The position numbers and the translations under genes were made by a program. A DNA stretch of 11,375 bases, from positions 1 through 11,375 of the forward strand of contig CAYJQF010000020.1 of NCBI GenBank assembly GCA_964372375.1, read 5' to 3'. The DNA is from SICV01 sp964372375 (lineage in GTDB: Archaea > Nanobdellota > Nanobdellia > Pacearchaeales > GW2011-AR1). Shown here piece by piece: positions 5,829 to 11,161 of this stretch; positions within the stretch are counted from its first letter, which is position 1, and each line of letters begins with the position of its first letter. The notes beneath the pieces were generated by a model, which ran no database searches, was not told the origin of the DNA, and saw only the letters and a list, made by a program, of their open reading frames with translations.

Positions 5829-6683
5829 ATGCTGGATGGTTTCTTAGTCGTCTTAACTGGTGCTTGGCTGGTATTTGCTCTTGTTCAGGATTGGAAGACC
5901 AGAGAAATAGCTAATTGGCTGACTTTTTCCTTGCTTGCTTCAGGACTTGCTTATCGGGTATTTGATGCGTTTGCACAGAATGCCTGGGAACTCCTTTGGG
6001 CAAGCGTGATTGGTATAGTGGTTTGTGCAGGCATTGGCCTTTTGTTGTATTATGGTCGGGCGTTTGGAGGAGGTGATGCTAAATTATTGATTGCTCTTGG
6101 AGCGGTATTGCCGTATACTCATTTGCGCGAAGGGTTTTTAGTAAGTCTGCTGTTTATCCTTTTGTTATTCAGCATTGGAGCAGGGTATACGTTAGTGTAT
6201 AGCCTCTTTTTAATACGAAGAAATGTGCATACGTTTATTCATGCTTTCAAGATACAAACTCAAAAAGTTAGTAAGCAACAAGTATGGTGGTTTGTAGTTG
6301 TAGCAGTTCTTTTTTTTATAGTATCCTCTCTTGCTGGTAATTCATTGTTTGCTTTTCTCTTTTTAGCTATTTTTTTACTTTTATTATTGCTTTACCTGTA
6401 TGTGTATGCAGTTGAACAATCATGTTTAATAGTCAGAAAACTGCCTGGAGCTTTACGTGAGGGAGATTGGCTGGTTCATTCTGTACGGGCGGGGGGGAAA
6501 AGAATCCAAGCAAGCGTGCATGGCTTGAGCAGGCAGGATATTTTACTCTTACGGCAGCATAGGAAAGCAGTGTTTGTTAAAGAAGGGATTCCATTTATGC
6601 CTGCATTTGTACTGAGCTACGGGGTTATGGTATACGTCGTATGGTCCGGAATGCTGGCGCAATTGCTTGCTTTTCTCTCTTAG
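5829..6683 (+). CDS. A24 family prepilin peptidase (FlaK/PibD/EppA-like)
   Basis: This integral membrane aspartyl protease would cut class III leaders after the conserved glycine on the cytoplasmic side of the membrane. The two family catalytic sites are visible: Asp21 in QDWKTREIANW, matching the first A24 motif, and Asp83 in FGGGDAKLL, the GxGD motif. Hydrophobic segments cover about residues 4-20, 31-48, 55-75, 85-96, 104-128, 153-168 and 172-194. A soluble loop follows (about 195-255, with LPGALREGDWL and GLSRQDILLL), then a last helix at 258-283. Length 284 is longer than minimal FlaK/PibD proteins (roughly 230 residues), the difference being the extra C-terminal part. The leaderless promoter supports this start. 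Its 3' end overlaps the opposing HIT-like gene by 59 bases. The neighbouring array of class III-type proteins offers obvious substrates. Confidence 0.9.
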   Translation: MLDGFLVVLTGAWLVFALVQDWKTREIANWLTFSLLASGLAYRVFDAFAQNAWELLWASVIGIVVCAGIGLLLYYGRAFGGGDAKLLIALGAVLPYTHLREGFLVSLLFILLLFSIGAGYTLVYSLFLIRRNVHTFIHAFKIQTQKVSKQQVWWFVVVAVLFFIVSSLAGNSLFAFLFLAIFLLLLLLYLYVYAVEQSCLIVRKLPGALREGDWLVHSVRAGGKRIQASVHGLSRQDILLLRQHRKAVFVKEGIPFMPAFVLSYGVMVYVVWSGMLAQLLAFLS

Positions 6684-7251
6684 GCGCTTTTTCTGCTTTA
6701 GGTAACCGTTTCGGTCCCTGCAATTTTCTTGCGGTTTGTTCCAGTTCGTCTTTAGTTACTTTAAGCCGGGGGGAATCTAAAGTGACTGGGGAGGTGTAGG
6801 AAGGCAGTACATGAATAATTGCCTCTCCAAACTTTGTTTCAGATTGGATACTTGTGGATATGGCTTTAAGTTTTCTTGCAAGTTTCCTTGCAATGAGCTT
6901 TGCTAAAGTGAATGCAGCAGTGGGGAGCTGTTTCGGATCGGCAATCGGTTTTTTAGGAATGATAATTGTGTGGCCTGATGAGACGGGGTTAATATCTAAT
7001 ACAGCTAGAGCCGCTTTGTTTTCTGCAACAGGCAGGGTATCAATTTCTTTGTCTGCAATGAGACGGAAGATACTTTTGTTTGATTTTACAGGGCGGTTTT
7101 CCCGCTGCTGTTCGAGCATTGATTCCAAGGCTTCTGGAGAGAGCAGGTCAATTTGTTGCTGTGCTTCCCTGCGCTTCTCTTCAGGTAGGTGTTTAACTTG
7201 CTGTGCTAACTGCGCTTTAAGTTCTTGGACTTGTTCAGGGGTTAAAGGCAT
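6625..7251 (-). CDS. HIT-fold protein lacking the catalytic histidine triad
   Basis: The 208-residue protein has a charged helical N-terminal region (about 1-55), a HIT-like domain (about 58-160) and a Lys/Arg-rich tail. HIT family signs are AVLDINPVSSGHTIIIPKKP (residues 83-102) and GEAIIHVLPSY (142-152). HIT enzymes are nucleotide hydrolases or transferases using H-x-H-x-H; here only the third histidine (His147) remains, and the positions aligned to the first two, including the nucleophile, are Glu143 and Ile145. SIFR at 60-63 stands where related archaeal HIT proteins have a CIFC zinc motif. It is therefore probably a non-catalytic nucleotide-binding or scaffold protein. The start is the ATG at 7251, 27 bases after TTTAAA, not the TTG six bases earlier. 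The tail is encoded opposite the end of the peptidase gene. Confidence 0.75.
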   Translation of the reverse strand: MPLTPEQVQELKAQLAQQVKHLPEEKRREAQQQIDLLSPEALESMLEQQRENRPVKSNKSIFRLIADKEIDTLPVAENKAALAVLDINPVSSGHTIIIPKKPIADPKQLPTAAFTLAKLIARKLARKLKAISTSIQSETKFGEAIIHVLPSYTSPVTLDSPRLKVTKDELEQTARKLQGPKRLPKAEKAPKREKQAIAPAFRTIRRIP

Positions 7252-7272
7252 GCTCAAAATAAGAATAAAAGG

Positions 7273-7280
7273 TTTAAAGA
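7273..7280 (-). promoter_or_regulatory. TATA-like box for the HIT-fold gene
   Basis: On the minus strand TCTTTAAA has its TTTAAA starting 27 bases before the ATG at 7251, which indicates a leaderless start. Confidence 0.5.
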
Positions 7281-7290
7281 GATTTAGGTT

Positions 7291-7779
7291 TTATGCTGCC
7301 AACTGCACAAAAGGTAATCTTGTATTTGTTGACTCATAATAAACTTGAATAGGAAATTCTATTATTGTATCGCCTTCACTTTTTGGGAGTCTCTGCTTTC
7401 CTAAAACTTCTTTATATCTTTCTTTAAGTTCTCTTACTCTCATAGCTACTTCCTCAAAATCTTCACTCCACGAGCCGTAGTTAATCTTATATGAACTAAA
7501 AACAACAATAGCAATAGGATGTTCATGGTATAGATGGGCGGCATTGTATTCTTCCCTTCCACAAGCTATTTTCTCACTTTTTACTGCTAGTTCCTCTAAA
7601 TCAGAAAGGAAAGGATGAGCTCTTTCTCTCAATTCTTTTAACGAATGTTCAAATTCTTTTCTTTCTCCCTTCGATAATTTTTCAGTTTCTGTCCCTCCAG
7701 ATACAAAATCGCAGAATCTTGCAAAGGCTAAAGCATTGCTTCCCATAGTTGCGCAAGCTAAATCATATTCTCTCGGCAT
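7291..7779 (-). CDS. Unidentified soluble helical protein, 162 aa
   Basis: The protein starts MPREYDLACATMGSNALAF and has long charged helical stretches (for example FEHSLKELRERAHPFLSDL and EEVAMRVRELKERYKEVLG), no membrane segment and no signal peptide. A middle patch, AAHLYHEHPIAIVVF, has two close histidines. I recognise no family. The start at 7779 was chosen because TTTAAA lies 27 bases upstream; a TTG 15 bases earlier lies upstream of a second TATA-like sequence and is less likely. The coding DNA is visibly AT-rich: two 60-base blocks I counted (7381-7500) average about 34% G+C, against 45% for a block in the next gene (7921-7980). That could mean recent acquisition or relaxed selection. 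Confidence 0.7.
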   Translation of the reverse strand: MPREYDLACATMGSNALAFARFCDFVSGGTETEKLSKGERKEFEHSLKELRERAHPFLSDLEELAVKSEKIACGREEYNAAHLYHEHPIAIVVFSSYKINYGSWSEDFEEVAMRVRELKERYKEVLGKQRLPKSEGDTIIEFPIQVYYESTNTRLPFVQLAA

Positions 7780-7800
7780 TTTTATATAAACCAATAGATG

Positions 7801-7806
7801 TTTAAA
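7801..7806 (-). promoter_or_regulatory. TATA-like box for the 162-aa gene
   Basis: On the minus strand TTTAAA starts at 7806, 27 bases before the ATG at 7779. A second AT-rich match (TTTATATAA, about 7782-7790) is too close to the start to be the box. Confidence 0.5.
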
Positions 7807-7832
7807 TAGATTTATGTTTTTTAGAAGAGACT

Positions 7833-8105
7833 TTATCCGAAGGCTCTTCTATAATCTTCTATGGTGACTGAGGAAACATGAGGAATGGCTGCTAACAGAG
7901 ATTCTACGGTATCAGTGCCCTTTTCCTCAGGCATATCTGTCTTTACTAGAAGTGCTGTTAGGCCGAAGGCAATCGGCTTTTCTTCGAATGAGATATTCCT
8001 GCCTCCTTCTTTTTGCAAACGCAATAGAGCCTCTGCTTGTATTTCTTGAAGGTTTGCTGAGGGAGCGTCTGGCATGAGTTTGGTGATAATGATTACGGTT
8101 GCCAT
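7833..8105 (-). CDS. ef1b: Elongation factor 1-beta (archaeal EF-1beta)
   Basis: The 90-residue product matches archaeal EF-1beta throughout. The N-terminal strand is MATVIIITKLMPDAPSANL, the middle contains FEEKPIAFGLTALLVKTDMP, and the C-terminus is SSVTIEDYRRAFG, the usual end of the family. The protein is the guanine nucleotide exchange factor of aEF-1A: in the cytoplasm it replaces GDP by GTP after each delivery of aminoacyl-tRNA. Its length equals the family norm of about 90. The alternating strand-helix pattern fits the small ferredoxin-like alpha/beta fold. It has its own leaderless promoter (TTTAAAAATA, 29 bases upstream), separated from the upstream membrane protein gene by a T-rich terminator. 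Confidence 0.95.
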   Translation of the reverse strand: MATVIIITKLMPDAPSANLQEIQAEALLRLQKEGGRNISFEEKPIAFGLTALLVKTDMPEEKGTDTVESLLAAIPHVSSVTIEDYRRAFG

Positions 8106-8124
8106 GCCAGCGATTGACTTTGGA

Positions 8125-8134
8125 TATTTTTAAA
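8125..8134 (-). promoter_or_regulatory. TATA box for EF-1beta
   Basis: On the minus strand TTTAAAAATA starts 29 bases before the EF-1beta ATG, indicating a leaderless transcript. Confidence 0.6.
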
Positions 8135-8144
8135 TGTATGCTCG

Positions 8145-8174
8145 AAAAAAGTAAGAAAAAAGAAAAAAAAGAAA
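8145..8174 (-). terminator. T-rich archaeal terminator
   Basis: Read on the minus strand, this stretch is a run of T tracts broken by single C or G residues, starting 12 bases after the stop of the DUF4383-like gene and ending just before the EF-1beta promoter. Archaeal RNA polymerase ends transcription at such oligo-T tracts without a hairpin, so this is the expected terminator. Confidence 0.65.
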
Positions 8175-8186
8175 TGAACAGCCAGG

Positions 8187-8546
8187 TTACTTCTCTGCGC
8201 CGTAGTAGACACCGAGTGCAATGATACCTAGTACGAGGTGTAATACGGTGATTTCAGTGTTGATATTGAGCCAGCTGCTCAGGAGTCCATCAACGCCAGG
8301 GATGAAGCCGAGGAGGCCTAAGAGTACTCCAATCCAGCCAATACTTGAGTTGAAGCCTGAGCCCATTCCCTTTGTTCCTACATAGATACCAAAGATACCT
8401 GCAATGATATGGAGAATGTCCTGTGCTGTGTTAGTTCCAAAGTATCCAGAATCCCCTACGAGAGGATTAGCGAAGAATCCAAGGAGGCCAACCAGCAGAA
8501 GAACGACACCCAAAATCAATGCAAAGGTCTTTTGTACGTTTGCCAT
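8187..8546 (-). CDS. Four-helix membrane protein, DUF4383-like
   Basis: The 119-residue protein has four hydrophobic segments: about residues 7-25, 41-58, 67-86 and 97-116. The second and fourth carry the repeated pattern DILHIIAGIFGIYVG and VLHLVLGIIALGVYYG, a helix starting with His next to a hydrophobic residue and then small residues. This internal twofold repeat and topology resemble DUF4383-type small membrane proteins, whose role is not known. Unlike most genes here it has a perfect Shine-Dalgarno site and a leader of roughly 37 bases, so it is probably well translated. It is followed by a T-rich terminator and is likely a single-gene transcript, divergent from RPA. Confidence 0.75.
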   Translation of the reverse strand: MANVQKTFALILGVVLLLVGLLGFFANPLVGDSGYFGTNTAQDILHIIAGIFGIYVGTKGMGSGFNSSIGWIGVLLGLLGFIPGVDGLLSSWLNINTEITVLHLVLGIIALGVYYGAEK

Positions 8547-8552
8547 GTATAT

Positions 8553-8562
8553 AACCTCCTTT
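8553..8562 (-). promoter_or_regulatory. Strong Shine-Dalgarno site of the DUF4383-like gene
   Basis: On the minus strand AAAGGAGGTT stands with GGAGGT 7 bases before the ATG, full complementarity to the usual 16S rRNA end. It fixes the start and contrasts with the leaderless genes around it. Confidence 0.8.
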
Positions 8563-8602
8563 CACTCGTCTGAGTATAAGGCTTAGATAGAGCGCTTTTG
8601 AG

Positions 8603-8612
8603 CTATATAAAT
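8603..8612. promoter_or_regulatory. Shared near-palindromic TATA box of a divergent promoter
   Basis: The sequence CTATATAAAT can be read as a TATA box on both strands. On the minus strand it predicts a transcript start about 37 bases before the DUF4383-like gene, leaving room for its Shine-Dalgarno site. On the plus strand it lies 23 bases before the GTG of RPA, a little short for a leaderless start. Confidence 0.5.
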
Positions 8613-8626
8613 GTTGTTTTTTCGAC

Positions 8627-9628
8627 GTGGCTCTTTCTCAGACTGATGTGGTGGAGCAGCACAATGCTTTTAAATCGTTGGCATTAGAAAGAAGGATGGA
8701 CAATTATGCGCAGCTGCTTGAACGAATTGCACATGCTTCTTCGCTCAGTGTGGATGAAATCGGGCGCAAAGTTGAGGCAAAACGCGCAAAGCTCTCAGGC
8801 TTGGTAAGCAAAGAAGGGGCTGCGCAGATTGTTGCTGCTGAATTGGGCATTAATTTTGAGCAAGAAAAGATGCGAATTGCTGAACTGGTGACTGGTATGA
8901 AACGTGCGCATGTGCTCGGAAAAGTAATTGAGCTTTTTCCAGTACGAGCATACAGCAAACAAGGTAAAGAAGGCAAAGTGGCGAATCTTATCTTAGCAGA
9001 TCAGAGTTCAAATGTACGGACCGTTTTATGGGATACTAATCATATTGCTTTAATTGAACAAGGAAAGATTAAGATAGGTGATGTACTTGATATTACCAAC
9101 GCATCGGTGCGCAATGGTGAATTGCACCTGTCTTCGTTTGCAGATATTAAGCATACTTCTGAGAAACTTGAGGGCGTAGTGACTGCAAAGCAGTTTGCTG
9201 AAGGGAAATTAAAAGAAGCGAAGCCCGGACAACGGTTGAAAATACGCGCTTTTATTGTGCAAGCATTTGAACCACGGTACTTTGAAGTATGTCCTGAATG
9301 CGGGAAACGAGCGAATGATAATCAGTGTGCAGTGCACGGGAGCGTAACAGGCGCAAAGCGCGTTTTGGCCACGCTGGTATTGGATGACGGCTCGGAATCA
9401 ATACGCGCAGTATTGTTTATGGAGCAGTTACGAGCGCTCGGTTTTTCAGACGAAGAACTTTTTTCACTTGAGCAGTTCGCTGGCAAGAAAGAAGCTTTGT
9501 TGGGTGAAGAAAGGTATTTTGCAGGAAGTATACGTACTAATGCACTTTATAATACTACTGAGTTTATGATTGAATCAATTGAGCAGGTACAGCCGGAAGC
9601 GCTTGTAAAGCAGCTTCAAGCGTACTAA
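8627..9628 (+). CDS. Replication protein A-like ssDNA-binding protein (archaeal RPA)
   Basis: The 333-residue protein binds single-stranded DNA in replication, repair and recombination. An N-terminal helical region (about 1-90) contains EIGRKVEAKRAKLSGLV and EGAAQIVAAELGI, typical of archaeal RPA. An OB fold follows (about 92-175; GKVIELFPVRAYSKQGKEG, LILADQSSNVRTVLWD, GELHLSSFADI), then a second OB-like part (about 200-275) interrupted by a zinc finger with Cys222, Cys225, Cys234 and His237. The zinc finger with one His resembles that of euryarchaeal RPA subunits. The start is GTG at 8627; TATA spacing is short (23 bases), so GTG at 8648 or 8651 remains possible. Its stop lies 30 bases before the next gene. 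RadA, encoded nearby, works on RPA-coated DNA. Confidence 0.9.
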   Translation: MALSQTDVVEQHNAFKSLALERRMDNYAQLLERIAHASSLSVDEIGRKVEAKRAKLSGLVSKEGAAQIVAAELGINFEQEKMRIAELVTGMKRAHVLGKVIELFPVRAYSKQGKEGKVANLILADQSSNVRTVLWDTNHIALIEQGKIKIGDVLDITNASVRNGELHLSSFADIKHTSEKLEGVVTAKQFAEGKLKEAKPGQRLKIRAFIVQAFEPRYFEVCPECGKRANDNQCAVHGSVTGAKRVLATLVLDDGSESIRAVLFMEQLRALGFSDEELFSLEQFAGKKEALLGEERYFAGSIRTNALYNTTEFMIESIEQVQPEALVKQLQAY

Positions 9629-9630
9629 TA

Positions 9631-9658
9631 TTTAAATCTTGTTTTTCTTTCTACTAGC
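9631..9658 (+). promoter_or_regulatory. Promoter of the DUF457 gene
   Basis: TTTAAAT at 9631-9637 starts 28 bases before the ATG. Its downstream spacer is shared with the prepilin peptidase promoter. Confidence 0.6.
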
Positions 9659-10108
9659 ATGCTGGTACGTACTCATGTCGCCTTAGGCTTGCTTGCTGCT
9701 CTTATATTGATTGAAAAGGTGACCTATCATTGGCTGTTTCTTGCAGTAGTGTTAGTAGCCAGTATGTTACCAGATGTTGATTCCATGTACTCGTTCTTAG
9801 GACAGTACCGAATTCTGAGACCGTTGCAGTGGGCGGTAAAGCACCGAGGAGTTCTTCATAGCCTGACCTTTTGCAGCCTTATCGCAGTTCTTTTTGCATT
9901 TTTTATTCCCCGTCTGGCATTTCCTTTCTTCTTAGGGTATGGGTTGCATTTGCTTGCAGATAGCTTTACGGTTGAAGGAATCAGACCATTTTGGCCTTTG
10001 CAGGCGACAACAGAAGGAAGCATAACTACCGGAGGAACTGTTGAGTCAAGCCTGTTTTATGGTATAGTATTAGCAGACGTGTTACTTGTTATTCGATTAT
10101 TTGTCTAG
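9659..10108 (+). CDS. Membrane-bound metal-dependent hydrolase, DUF457/YdjM-like
   Basis: The 149-residue protein has four hydrophobic segments and the conserved polar residues of the DUF457 (YdjM, LexA-regulated inner membrane hydrolase) family. These are His6 in RTHVALG, Asp39 and Asp41 in PDVDS, His62 and His67 in HRGVLHSL, and His97 and Asp101 in GYGLHLLADSFTVEG, followed by RPFWP. These residues probably bind divalent metals near the membrane surface. The family is related in pattern to membrane phospholipase C-like hydrolases, but the substrate is unknown. Its length is close to the smaller archaeal members. The leaderless promoter supports the ATG. Being between RPA and RadA may be incidental or may hint at a DNA-damage link, as for bacterial YdjM. 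Confidence 0.85.
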   Translation: MLVRTHVALGLLAALILIEKVTYHWLFLAVVLVASMLPDVDSMYSFLGQYRILRPLQWAVKHRGVLHSLTFCSLIAVLFAFFIPRLAFPFFLGYGLHLLADSFTVEGIRPFWPLQATTEGSITTGGTVESSLFYGIVLADVLLVIRLFV

Positions 10109-10138
10109 ATTGAATCTACCTGTTGGATTGCTATAATG

Positions 10139-10147
10139 TTTATAAAG
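10139..10147 (+). promoter_or_regulatory. TATA box of radA
   Basis: TTTATAAAG starts 30 bases before the ATG at 10169. It is the same sequence as the box at 5147-5155. Confidence 0.65.
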
Positions 10148-10155
10148 TGAAAGCA

Positions 10156-10167
10156 TGTGCATGCACA
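10156..10167 (+). promoter_or_regulatory. 12-base perfect palindrome in the radA promoter
   Basis: TGTGCATGCACA lies between the TATA box and the proposed leaderless start, ending 1 base before the ATG at 10169. A site here could bind a dimeric repressor that blocks RNA polymerase. About three such 12-base palindromes are expected by chance in the whole window, so only its position makes it notable. Confidence 0.35.
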
Positions 10168-10168
10168 G

Positions 10169-11161
10169 ATGGTGAAAACAGAAGAAGCGGTAATGAGCAA
10201 AGAGAAAGTAGAGGAGCATACGTTAACTGACATTCCTGGAATAGGTCCAGGTATTGTGGCAAAGCTGGAAGCTGCAGGAGTGTATGATCTTATGGGGTTG
10301 GCAGTGATGAGTCCGAGTGCGCTGTCTGAGTTGGCAGGCATTGGAGAAGCGGTTGCTCGGAAAGCAATCCAAGCTGCCAGGAGTATGATGAAATTAGGCT
10401 TTATTGATGGAGTTGAATTCGCAAAAAAAAGAGAAGATGTGTTATATATTGCGACCGGAAGCGGAAACTTGAATGGTCTTCTGGGAGGAAGAGGTGTTGA
10501 GACAAAAGCCATAACGGAGTGTTATGGGGCGTTTGGAAGCGGGAAGACCCAGCTTGGATTAACTTTGGCGGTGAATGTGCAAATGCCGAAGGAGCAGGGA
10601 GGTGCCAATGGGAAGGCAATATTTATTGATACGGAAGGCACGTTCAGGCCGGAGCGAATAAGGCAGATTGCTGAAGGCATAGGGGCAAATCCTGAAAAAG
10701 TGCTTAAGAATATTCTTGTAGCGAGAGCATTTAACAGCGACCATCAAATTCTTTTAGTAGACAAGATCAGCGAATTGATTAAAGAAGGGGAGCCGATTAA
10801 ACTGGTTGTCATTGATAGCCTGACCGCGCATTTCCGTGCTGAATTTGCCGGCAGAGGGCAGCTTGCAGACCGGCAGCAGAAGTTAAACAGGTATTTACAC
10901 CATTTGATGAAGCTTGCGGAGCAGCATAATCTGGCAGTCTATGTAACCAATCAAGTTATGGCAAACCCGGCGATGATGTTTGGAGATCCCACAACGGCCA
11001 TTGGCGGGAATATTGTAGGGCACGCAAGTACTTTTAGAATGTATCTACGGAGAGGCAAGCAGGGGAGCAGAGTTGCAAAACTTATAGATTCGCCGAATCT
11101 GCCGGATAATGAATGTCAGTTCTATGTGACTATGAAAGGCGTGAGGGATGAAGAGGAATAA
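10169..11161 (+). CDS. radA: DNA repair and recombination protein RadA
   Basis: RadA is the archaeal RecA/Rad51 recombinase: it forms filaments on ssDNA and performs strand exchange with ATP. Residues 20-70 form a helix-hairpin-helix DNA-binding domain (DIPGIGPGIVAKLEAAGV, ELAGIGEAVARKAI). The ATPase core has Walker A GAFGSGKT (120-127), DTEGTFRPER (154-163), Walker B KLVVIDS (211-217), and the DNA-binding loop region with NQVMANPAMMFGDPTTAIGG near 261-280. The core ends with the usual DSPNLPDNECQF segment. The 330-residue length is normal for the family. I chose ATG 10169 because it is 30 bases after the TATA box; the in-frame GTG at 10157 lies inside a palindrome, and ATG 10193 would also be possible. 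The stop overlaps the next ATG by one base. Confidence 0.96.
   Translation: MVKTEEAVMSKEKVEEHTLTDIPGIGPGIVAKLEAAGVYDLMGLAVMSPSALSELAGIGEAVARKAIQAARSMMKLGFIDGVEFAKKREDVLYIATGSGNLNGLLGGRGVETKAITECYGAFGSGKTQLGLTLAVNVQMPKEQGGANGKAIFIDTEGTFRPERIRQIAEGIGANPEKVLKNILVARAFNSDHQILLVDKISELIKEGEPIKLVVIDSLTAHFRAEFAGRGQLADRQQKLNRYLHHLMKLAEQHNLAVYVTNQVMANPAMMFGDPTTAIGGNIVGHASTFRMYLRRGKQGSRVAKLIDSPNLPDNECQFYVTMKGVRDEEE

Noticed and set aside
6854..7339. 161-codon open frame on the plus strand
   Set aside because: It is antisense to the HIT-like gene, has a Cys/Ser/Arg-rich shadow composition and no promoter.
8704..8976. 90-codon open frame on the minus strand
   Set aside because: It lies wholly inside the RPA gene and reads as its antisense shadow.
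10105..10512. 135-codon open frame on the minus strand
   Set aside because: It is antisense to the start of radA, and its composition (Ser, Pro, Ala rich) is typical of a shadow frame.
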